From assembly GCA_024640465.1 (NCBI GenBank), contig JAHEEX010000011.1, positions 1 through 35,657 on the forward strand: a DNA stretch of 35,657 nt. Reading direction: 5' to 3'. Origin of the DNA: Sphingobacteriales bacterium. GTDB taxonomy: Bacteria > Bacteroidota > Bacteroidia > Chitinophagales > Chitinophagaceae. Positions within the stretch are counted from its first letter, which is position 1, and each line of letters starts with the position of its first letter. Below the pieces are notes generated by a model, which was not told the DNA's origin, did no database searches, and saw nothing but the letters and a program-made list of their open reading frames with translations. Positions 1 to 8,275 of this stretch are shown here, one piece after another. A program made the position numbers and the translations under genes.

Positions 1-1166
1 ATGGTTATGTTTTAAGGTCAAGATTCCTTTTAAAAGCTCATTGGCTTTCAACATTGCTTTATGGCAGGCAAATTCCTGTCAAACTGTTTTTTCTAAGGAT
101 TGATTCAATCGTTAAAGAGTGTAAGCAAAATCACCGTTTAATAGTCAACCTGTCTTTTAGACAATTGGCTAAACAAGCAAACAAGCTAGGCGAATTCGAA
201 GGATTGGATAAAAACTGTAAACAGTTGATATATAACTAGTTGGGACAAATAAAAGGCTTCCTAAAATTGAATTGGATTTTAACGTATTATTACGAATGCT
301 AATGTAATAAAATACATCGTAAATATCTACAAAGAATTTGAAAAAAACAATTTGATAATACCCCCCTTTTAGTGGTATAACTATTTTAAACATTGATAAA
401 CAGTCTTTTATATACAAATTCTCAAAAAAAATATTTTTTTTTTGAAAATTTTTTAAAAATCTGCTTAATCAGGTCCACATCAGGCAAAGGGATTTGAAAT
501 ACGATTAATGGTTTTTTTACTATCATAAAAGAGTCAGATAGAATCATTCAGCATCATTATACATGGTTAAGGCGGAAAGAAAATAAATGACATAAATAAT
601 ATTTCTTTTTATACCTGTAATCCTTTTCGTATCTGTTTGTATTTAAACCACGCTGCCGACACTAAACGTATCAATTTGACTGACCGAAGAAATTGAACTT
701 TTTCAACACAGCGCCTTTGATAACACTACTTTATTTTGCTTATACGCTGTGAATATACCCTCCTGCAAAACCTGGGTATGAACTCGTCTTTAAACCAGCT
801 GGTAATCTATGACTACTAAACTATTTACAGAATCTAACTTTTATAGCTTTTCCGGAAATATGGCCAAAATTATTCTGTGATAGTCTACCCCCACAAGGAT
901 CCCTGTTTCCAATCCTAAATTTCTTATATTGCGGCATGTTTTCCAATAAACATATCCATAGAACCCGATTAATGCTGCCGTACTTTTTGAATATGATTGC
1001 AGCGGGTGAAGGCAGTCTGCCCGATTACTAAGTGTATTCCTTCAATTTTTTTTGGGCTTTACTTATTGTACAGCATTACTATTGTACAATTAAGTGTCAT
1101 AACAAAAGCCTGGTATCCTACCCTCCATCGTTTCAATATTTTATTCCTGAAATTAAATAGATATAT

Positions 1167-2681
1167 ATGTCTCAGCATAATTACTACGTTGAAAATGAAT
1201 TAGGCCGATTACGAAAGCTGATTATTCACAGCCCGGACGGCGGCATTGGAAAAATCATACCCGGCACTTTTGCCGATAACCTCTACGATGATATTGTGCA
1301 CCTTGAAAGCATGCAGAAAGAATACAATCACTATGTAAAATTGTTATTGTACTTTTTAGACCGTGAAAAAATTGAATACATAAAAAATTACCAGGATACT
1401 GCACCGGCAGAAAAAAAAGCATGGTGCTTTATTCCAGGCAAAACCGAATATTTTAACAGTGATAAAGTACTGGATACCCAGCAATTGCTGGGCGAAATGA
1501 TCAAAGACGAAAAAATAAAACTCCGCTTAATATCTGCCATCTGCTCCTATGAAGAATCCAGTTTTGCCATACAACAGAAACTGGAACAGATTACAGATGC
1601 TGCCTTCCTGGCAAAAGTTTTTATTACAGGCGTTTTACCTGCCGAAGCCAATGGCACTGATGAAGACCAGTTTATATTTCCCCCGGTTCCAAATTTTATC
1701 TTTACCAGGGATATTGGCATCATGGTAAAAGACCACATTCTGCTAAGCCGCATGGCTACCGTGGCAAGAAGAAGGGAATCCTTACTTACAAAATTTTTGT
1801 CGCTATACAATTTCTTTAAAACCGATCCCCAAAAAGTAATGGAGATCATTGAAGAGAGTGATTTCTTTTTGTACGAAGAAGAGGAGCGAAAACACCGCAT
1901 CATCAGTATTGAAGGCGGGGATGTAATGATGATCCATCCAAAGCATTTTGTAATAGGATGCAGCATCAGAACTTCTTCCAGTGCGGTTAATGAAATCATT
2001 CATACCATATTCAGCAAGCCGGAACTGGGCATTGAAAAAATTTCTGTGGTAAAGATCCCCAAGAACCGTGCTCAGATGCATATTGACACCATTTTTACCC
2101 AGGTGAAAAGAAATGTTTGGGTATTATATGGCCGGTTTTCTGAAAGAATATTAAGGGATGAGCATATCAGCAGGCATAGTTATATCAATAAACTTTCGCA
2201 CCAGTTTCGTCCGCTTGAAATGGAACAGGTGGAAATATTACAATATTATAAACCTGCGGGCGAACCCTATATTAAAACAAAGGAGTACAGTATTACGGAA
2301 AAACTGCCAGGCATTGAATCACTCCTACGGAAAATTAGCGTGGAAGATTTTGGAGCCAAACCGGAAGAGGTGAAAATTATTTATAGTGGCGGCAATGTGT
2401 TTCCGCATGACGAACGGGAACAATGGACAGACAGTTGTAACGTTGTAGCGTTGAAAGAAGGTGTGGTGATTGGATACGACCGTAACGATATGACTGCGGA
2501 AGCATTTAAAGCCGCAGGATTCCAGGTGTTAACCACAACCGAAGCTTTTGAGAAATTTGAAAATGGTACAGAGCCTGATAGTATGACAGACACCTTAATT
2601 TTACTGCCATCAGCAGAATTATCAAGGGCAAGAGGCGGCAGCCATTGCATGAGTATGCCATTACTGAGAGATGTTTTGTAA
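1167..2681 (+). CDS. Arginine deiminase-like protein (guanidino-group modifying enzyme superfamily)
   Basis: 504 aa ORF. Motifs FTRD, IEGGDVMM, MHIDTIFT and C-terminal RGGSHCMSMP match the arginine deiminase catalytic pattern (Asp, Glu, His, Cys). Confidence 0.85.
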   Translation: MSQHNYYVENELGRLRKLIIHSPDGGIGKIIPGTFADNLYDDIVHLESMQKEYNHYVKLLLYFLDREKIEYIKNYQDTAPAEKKAWCFIPGKTEYFNSDKVLDTQQLLGEMIKDEKIKLRLISAICSYEESSFAIQQKLEQITDAAFLAKVFITGVLPAEANGTDEDQFIFPPVPNFIFTRDIGIMVKDHILLSRMATVARRRESLLTKFLSLYNFFKTDPQKVMEIIEESDFFLYEEEERKHRIISIEGGDVMMIHPKHFVIGCSIRTSSSAVNEIIHTIFSKPELGIEKISVVKIPKNRAQMHIDTIFTQVKRNVWVLYGRFSERILRDEHISRHSYINKLSHQFRPLEMEQVEILQYYKPAGEPYIKTKEYSITEKLPGIESLLRKISVEDFGAKPEEVKIIYSGGNVFPHDEREQWTDSCNVVALKEGVVIGYDRNDMTAEAFKAAGFQVLTTTEAFEKFENGTEPDSMTDTLILLPSAELSRARGGSHCMSMPLLRDVL

Positions 2682-2821
2682 AGCAGGCATAATGACCCTT
2701 TATAATTTGTTATTTGTTATTGGCAACCTGTTGTGTTCTTGAAATATTTAATATAAAATAATACTAGTGCTTTCATATTATTATTTAAGTTCTTTGAGTT
2801 TTAAATGAAAGATTTGGAGAA

Positions 2822-2954
2822 GTTATGTCCCCCCTCTGGAGGGGGTGAATTTCGAACTGAAGACATACTCAAGCTTTAGGGGGAGGACGTCCTCCCCCTA
2901 AAGCACTACAGTAAAATGCCTCCGCAGTTCACCCCCTCCAGAGGGGGACATAAC
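2822..2954. repeat. Nested inverted-repeat element (REP/MITE-like)
   Basis: Outer arms GTTATGTCCCCCCTCTGGAGGGGGTGAA (2822-2849) and TTCACCCCCTCCAGAGGGGGACATAAC (2928-2954), differing by one C/G. Inner perfect 32-bp palindrome GCTTTAGGGGGAGGACGTCCTCCCCCTAAAGC (2873-2904). Confidence 0.9.
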
Positions 2955-3164
2955 AGCCCTTCCTCCGCAACTATATAAATAAAAATGTGATATATTTTTA
3001 AACTATTCAGAAAGTCAGGTTTACCATTTTATATTATTTAATACAGAAATAATTATGATGGAGCACTTCTAATATGAAAAAATATTTATTGCCTGTTTTA
3101 ATAGTGCAACTTAATATTAGAAGTTGTTATATATAAAATATTTTGTAAGCTAAAAAAAGAAAAG

Positions 3165-4106
3165 ATGTCAGAAATAAATCTCAGAAAACAAACAACACCA
3201 CATATCTTAATGATAAAACCCGTTGGGTTTGATTTTAACGCGGAAACTGCCGTAAACAATGCTTTTCAACAAAAGGGAAGTAATGAAAATGCACAGCAAA
3301 AAGCAGCCACTGAGTTTGATGGTTTTGTACAGAAACTAACTGATGCCGGAGTGGATATAATGGTAGTTCAGGATACCCCGGTACCACACACACCAGACAG
3401 TATTTTCCCCAACAACTGGATCAGCTTCCACCAGGATGGCTCTTTGATCCTCTATCCCATGTATGCTGCAAACAGAAGGGCAGAACGTAAAGCACAGGTA
3501 GTAGCCGCCATCGCTTCAAGATTCGAAATTGGTAACCATATAGATTTTACAGACGCTGAACAGCAAAATAAGTTTTTAGAAGGCACTGGCAGTATGGTGC
3601 TTGACAGGGAAAATAAGATTGCTTATGCCTGTCTCTCACCGCGCACTGATAAGCAATTATTTGAAGACTGGTGCATACAAACGCAGTACACACCCTGCAG
3701 CTTTTATAGTGTAGATGAAACAGGTGGTGAAATTTATCACACTAATGTGATGATGTGCGTGGCAGATAAATTTGTTGTGATTTGTTTAGACAGTATCAGG
3801 AAAGCAGAAGAACGAAAACAGGTAGTTGATACTATTTCCAAAAGCGGAAAGAAAATCATTGAAATAAACTACAACCAGATGAACCACTTTGCTGGTAATA
3901 TGCTGCAGGTGGAAAATAAAAGTGGCGAAAAGATATTGGTCATGAGCAGCCAGGCCTATCATGCATTAAGCCCTGAACAAGTAAAACAATTGGAAAATTT
4001 TAATCGTATACTGCATGCTGATTTAACAACTATTGAAACAAATGGAGGTGGCAGTGCCAGGTGTATGATGGCAGAAATTTTCTTGCCGGAAAAACCAATT
4101 AAATAG
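3165..4106 (+). CDS. ctlX: Amidinotransferase-fold protein, citrulline utilization hydrolase (CtlX)-like
   Basis: 313 aa ORF with FPNNWISFH, EGTGSMVLDRENKIAYACLSPRTD, YHTNVMMCV and GGGSARCMMAEIF, typical of CtlX/arginine deiminase-related proteins. Confidence 0.8.
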   Translation: MSEINLRKQTTPHILMIKPVGFDFNAETAVNNAFQQKGSNENAQQKAATEFDGFVQKLTDAGVDIMVVQDTPVPHTPDSIFPNNWISFHQDGSLILYPMYAANRRAERKAQVVAAIASRFEIGNHIDFTDAEQQNKFLEGTGSMVLDRENKIAYACLSPRTDKQLFEDWCIQTQYTPCSFYSVDETGGEIYHTNVMMCVADKFVVICLDSIRKAEERKQVVDTISKSGKKIIEINYNQMNHFAGNMLQVENKSGEKILVMSSQAYHALSPEQVKQLENFNRILHADLTTIETNGGGSARCMMAEIFLPEKPIK

Positions 4107-4136
4107 TTTGAAAACGGAAAAGGTTTATGACCGATC

Positions 4137-4168
4137 TTCATTTCCTTTGCGTCTTAGCGGTAAAATAG
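4137..4168 (-). repeat. Dispersed short motif copy (CTATTTTACCGCTAAGACGCAAAGGAAATGAA on minus strand)
   Basis: Matches the TTAACCGC[G/T]AAG... motif seen at 7160, 14982 and 16750. Directly abuts the TPP-enzyme stop codon at 4169-4171. Confidence 0.5.
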
Positions 4169-5926
4169 TTACCCCAGCAAACGCCTTTTAATGGCCCTGC
4201 CTATAAATCGCATTTTCTGCGCCAGCGGCATTCTACCCAGGTTTACTGAAATCGCTCCCTTGGTTAGCATGGTTCGCTGGCTGTAATCGATTTTAACATT
4301 AACCAGAACGGATCGCCCCGACTGGTAAATACCGAATGCCTCATCCATGCGGGCATCCAGTTCCATATCGCTGGCAATTTCCAGGAATGCCATACCCGCC
4401 ATCATGGCAAGCCCTTCGAAACGGATCTTATCACTGAGAATGGTGCAGGTTTTCCGGTTCAGCGGAATTTCCTGGAACTGAGCGATCTGTCCCAGTTCCC
4501 CGTCGTTGAAGATGAAAATCAATACAGGTATGTCATAAGCAGAAGCCGTTACCAGTTCAAGTCCTGTCATTAGCATGGCACCGTCGCCCACTATGGAGAT
4601 CACCTGTTTGTCTGGATTGTTGAGTTTGGCGCCAATGGTTGCAGGGATACAATATCCCATACAGTTAAAATCGGTGGGTGAAATAAAGTGCCGGGGTCGG
4701 TTAACGGGAAATAACTCAGCGGTGAGGAATGTATGTTGCCCGTCATCGGTTACAATGATTACATCTTCGGCTGCTCTTCGTTGTAAGGCCCGGAAAAAAT
4801 GTCCGGGCTGCACAGTGTCTGTACGGTCTTTGTGTATCCATTGCTGAGCATAAGTTTCATTAAGTTGGCGAATCTGCCCGGTAACTTCGTTTAACCGGTT
4901 CCGTGAGGAATATCCCCGCTTGCCCAGTTCCATATGCAGGGCCTTAATGAATGCTTTTCCATCACATGCCACCGTAAGTGTTGCCGGGAAGTTTCGATTA
5001 AACACATCCCGATTGATATCCACATGGATGAGGTTTTTGGGCGGGTCCAGCGCATAACTGGCCGTAGCCACTTCCCCGAAACGTGCGCCAACAGTCAGGA
5101 GAAAATCATGATTTTTCAGTGCCCACTGACCGGAAGGTTTCGCACCTTTCCCGATGCCTGTTGAAGTAAACAGCGGATGGCTGTTGGGAAAAGCACTTTT
5201 ACCCTGCAATGTGGTGGCAACAGGTGCTGCAAGCATTTCCGCCAGGATAATCGAATCATTAAAAGCATCTACAGCCCCCCACCCCAGGTATAACATAGGA
5301 AACCTTGAAGAGATAATAAGGTCAGCTGCTTTTTCTACTGCGGTTTGATCAGGATGAGTTTCAGCATGGGGTTGCACATAAACAGGCATTTCCTCTACCT
5401 GGCCGGTATACATTAGAATGTCAAGCGGAATATCAATAAACACAGGGCCTGGTTCACCGCTCATCGCTATAGTATATGCATTATAAATCGTGGAGATCAC
5501 TTCAGACTGCCTGGTAACCAAAAAACAAGCCTTGGTAACAGGCTTCGCCATTTCAAGCTGATCGATACCATGCAGTTGATATGCCTGCTCCACATCCCTG
5601 CGCACACCGCCGGAAATGATGAGCATGGGTATTCCATCAAGGTAAGCTTCTGCGATCCCGCTCATCGCATGGGTCAGACCAGCACCAGGAACAATTACCA
5701 GCACACCAATCCCTCCCGTTGTCCGCGAAGTAGCATCTCCCATGAAGCTCGCACAGCCTTCATGTGTGACCAGCACCGGGGTGATCTGCCGGCTTTCATG
5801 CAGGGCATCATAGATTTCCGTTGTATGCGTACCCGGAATGCCGTATGTGTATCTTACACCAAGTTGTTCAAGTGCAAACACTGCCAGTTGGGCGCCTGTC
5901 TTTTTCATGCTTTTTGGTTTGATCAT
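4169..5926 (-). CDS. Thiamine pyrophosphate-dependent enzyme, acetolactate synthase/benzoylformate decarboxylase-like
   Basis: 585 aa ORF. N-terminal PYR-domain pattern (YGIPGTHTTEIYDAL...THEGCASFMGDA) and C-terminal GDGAMLMTGLELVTA...FNDGELG TPP-binding motif. Confidence 0.85.
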   Translation of the reverse strand: MIKPKSMKKTGAQLAVFALEQLGVRYTYGIPGTHTTEIYDALHESRQITPVLVTHEGCASFMGDATSRTTGGIGVLVIVPGAGLTHAMSGIAEAYLDGIPMLIISGGVRRDVEQAYQLHGIDQLEMAKPVTKACFLVTRQSEVISTIYNAYTIAMSGEPGPVFIDIPLDILMYTGQVEEMPVYVQPHAETHPDQTAVEKAADLIISSRFPMLYLGWGAVDAFNDSIILAEMLAAPVATTLQGKSAFPNSHPLFTSTGIGKGAKPSGQWALKNHDFLLTVGARFGEVATASYALDPPKNLIHVDINRDVFNRNFPATLTVACDGKAFIKALHMELGKRGYSSRNRLNEVTGQIRQLNETYAQQWIHKDRTDTVQPGHFFRALQRRAAEDVIIVTDDGQHTFLTAELFPVNRPRHFISPTDFNCMGYCIPATIGAKLNNPDKQVISIVGDGAMLMTGLELVTASAYDIPVLIFIFNDGELGQIAQFQEIPLNRKTCTILSDKIRFEGLAMMAGMAFLEIASDMELDARMDEAFGIYQSGRSVLVNVKIDYSQRTMLTKGAISVNLGRMPLAQKMRFIGRAIKRRLLG

Positions 5927-5943
5927 TTCCCCTTCGTTCCGGA

Positions 5944-7098
5944 TCAGGGTATGCGTTTCCGTAAGTAATGAGGTCCAAGTTCATGTATATCTGAACATCC
6001 AATGAGTTGCATCACCCTGACCATTTCTTCCCGGAGAATATCGTAACACCTCGATACACCTTTTTCACCCCCGGCACCCAGGCCATACATGTAAGCCCTT
6101 CCAATAAGGCAGGCTTTTGCACCCAGCGCCAGCGCTTTGATCACATCTGATCCACGGGATATGCCTCCGTCTATCAGCACTTCAATATCCTTACCCACCA
6201 CATCCACAATCTCTGGCAATAGGTCAAGTGTAGCAGGTGCTCCATCCAGCTGCCGGCCGCCATGATTCGAAATTACAATACCACTGGCACCCATCTCCGC
6301 TGCTAAAATCGCGTCTTCCTTGCATTGGATTCCCTTCAGTATAAATTTTCCTCCCCAGGATTTCATCAAATCACGCGCATCCTCCCAGGTGACAGATGGA
6401 TTAAACTGCTCGTTCACTGTCTCCAGTACTTTGTCTACCAGCGCCCCGTGCGGAAGGTGCTCCAACATATTCGCCATCCGCCATTTAGCTTGTGTCAGAT
6501 AATGATAGAGCCAGGCAGGTTTGATGATGGCAGACCGGGCCAAATTCCATTTTAACCTTGCAGCATGGCCATGCCCATGTCGAAGATCCCGCTCACGTTT
6601 ACCAAATGCTGCAAGGTCTACCGCCAGCATAATCCCGTCGTAGTTCATTTTCCGGCATCTTTGCATAAAATCGTTCACCATCTTTCGGTTATGCCAAACA
6701 TATACCTGGAAAAACAGTGGGCCCTTGGTAGCCTTCGCGATATCTTCGATGGAAGTAGTAGCCACTGATGAAAGGGTATACGCAGTCCCTGCGCGGTGGG
6801 AAGCCTTTGCCACAGCCAGTTCCCCTTCGTGGTGAAACATCCTTGTCATGCCTGTAGGGGCTGACATTACCGGGATGTCGATATTAATGCCTTGCACTGT
6901 AGTGGAAAGATTAACCGTGGAAACATCCCTTAGTGTCCGAGGAAGAAAGGAGTAGTTGCTGAATGCTTCTCGGTTCCACCTTGCAGTTATTTCATCTTCA
7001 GCACTGCCCTCGATATAGTCAAACAATACAGAAGGCATGCGGGCAAGCGCTGCGGCCCGCAGATCGGCAATGGAATGACACTGGTTAATTCTGGACAT
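5944..7098 (-). CDS. FMN-dependent alpha-hydroxy-acid dehydrogenase/oxidase (L-lactate dehydrogenase family)
   Basis: 384 aa ORF with the hallmark ISNHGGRQLDGAPATLDLLPEI and LIDGGISRGSDVIKALALGAKACLIGRAYMYGLGAGGEKGV. Confidence 0.9.
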   Translation of the reverse strand: MSRINQCHSIADLRAAALARMPSVLFDYIEGSAEDEITARWNREAFSNYSFLPRTLRDVSTVNLSTTVQGINIDIPVMSAPTGMTRMFHHEGELAVAKASHRAGTAYTLSSVATTSIEDIAKATKGPLFFQVYVWHNRKMVNDFMQRCRKMNYDGIMLAVDLAAFGKRERDLRHGHGHAARLKWNLARSAIIKPAWLYHYLTQAKWRMANMLEHLPHGALVDKVLETVNEQFNPSVTWEDARDLMKSWGGKFILKGIQCKEDAILAAEMGASGIVISNHGGRQLDGAPATLDLLPEIVDVVGKDIEVLIDGGISRGSDVIKALALGAKACLIGRAYMYGLGAGGEKGVSRCYDILREEMVRVMQLIGCSDIHELGPHYLRKRIP

Positions 7099-7287
7099 TT
7101 TATCTGTAAGCTAAATACCGATCCCGACATTTTTTATGATGCTGGTCAGTATATGATATTTAACCGCGAAGGCACAAGGGGAATTGGCGTCCTTTGGGCT
7201 GTTATTTCGCAGTTGTTAGTACCCGCCCGAGTGCTTCTTCTACAAAATGTATCTTGCTCCGGCGCCAACAACACGCCGGAAATTTGT

Positions 7288-8160
7288 TTAGTAATAAGTC
7301 CTGGAATATTCCTTTCTGTATTCCAACGGTGTTTTCCCGGTTAACGCTTTGAATTGCCTGTTGAAATAAGAAAAATTATTAAATCCGCTTTCATAACAAA
7401 CTGCCGAAACACTGATGTCCTTTTCTGATAAAAGGTATGTTGCATGAGTTATTCTCACATCGTTTACAAATTGAGAAAAAGTCTTTTTTGTACGCCGCTT
7501 AAAATAACGGCAGAAAGCTGCTTCATTGAGAAATGCAAGAGCAGCTGCTTTTTTAGATGTAATATCTTCAGTAAAACCTTCCAGTATATATTTATAAACG
7601 GCATCGAGCTTTGAAAAATCAGTGTCGCCGGTATCAGTCTTGTACTTATCGTTGCCTATGATTGTCAGCTGATTTTTTTTGAGCAGAGAAACTTTATCCA
7701 GGAGTTCAAATAATACCAGCAGTGATTTGACTCCTTTTTTTTGGGTAATCTCAGTCAGCAGTGAATGCATTTTTTTATCCGGGTTATTGATAATGATTCC
7801 TCCAAAAGATAATTTCAACAGCTCCAGTATTTTTTTGAATTCGGGTTTATAAAAAAGTTCCTTTCCCAAAAAGTCTTCAGTAAACTGGACAATGATGGAA
7901 TGTGCTTTTTCACCTGAAAGAACAAACGATTTTTCATTCACAAAATAATGTGCAAACCCAGGACCCAGTAAATAAAGGTTCCCTTCCGAAAAATTCAGTA
8001 AGCGGTCTCCGCCATAAAATTTCCCCCGGCCTTTAATAATATAAGTGAATTCGTACCCCCGATGAAAATGATAAGGTGCCCCAAATTGGGAGGCTTTTTC
8101 CTGTTTTACAATAAAACTTGAATCTGCGGAGGATGTAAGTTCCCGGAAGACTTTTTTCAT
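7288..8160 (-). CDS. AraC family transcriptional regulator with N-terminal cupin-like sensor domain
   Basis: C-terminal HTH (EAAFCRYFKRRTKKTFSQFVNDVRITHATYLLSEKDISVSAVCYESGFNNFSYFNRQFKALTGKTPLEYRKEY). Start placed at the internal ATG (MKKVFRELTSS, 8160) because the longer ORF overlaps the divergent gene and its promoter-like region. Confidence 0.88.
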   Translation of the reverse strand: MKKVFRELTSSADSSFIVKQEKASQFGAPYHFHRGYEFTYIIKGRGKFYGGDRLLNFSEGNLYLLGPGFAHYFVNEKSFVLSGEKAHSIIVQFTEDFLGKELFYKPEFKKILELLKLSFGGIIINNPDKKMHSLLTEITQKKGVKSLLVLFELLDKVSLLKKNQLTIIGNDKYKTDTGDTDFSKLDAVYKYILEGFTEDITSKKAAALAFLNEAAFCRYFKRRTKKTFSQFVNDVRITHATYLLSEKDISVSAVCYESGFNNFSYFNRQFKALTGKTPLEYRKEYSRTYY

Positions 8161-8216
8161 TTTTCCATGAATCCTTTTACAATGTAAATATTGTATCAAA
8201 AATAGCAAATCCTGTG

Positions 8217-8248
8217 TTTGTCGGGATATATGTATTAAACTAAGTTTG
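8217..8248 (+). promoter_or_regulatory. Candidate Bacteroidota-type promoter (-33 TTG / -7 TAnnTTTG)
   Basis: TTTG at 8217-8220, 20-nt spacer, TAAGTTTG at 8241-8248. It lies 27 nt upstream of the MKKLSLALL start at 8276. Confidence 0.45.
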
Positions 8249-8275
8249 GTAAAAGGTTTACTTAAACAATTGCGC

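Noticed and set aside
800-1000. Possible transposase or gene remnant on the minus strand
   Set aside because: A short stop-bounded translation (..FKKYGSINRVLWICLLENMPQYKKFRIGNRDPCGG..) has no family I can recognise; not supportable.
54-1203. Short ORFs of 61, 82 and 68 aa in the AT-rich left end
   Set aside because: No recognisable motif, low-complexity composition, and the 997-1203 ORF overlaps the arginine deiminase start.
1547-2081. Antisense ORFs (150 aa and 92 aa) inside the arginine deiminase gene
   Set aside because: They lie opposite a strongly supported CDS, and their composition reads like shadow translation.
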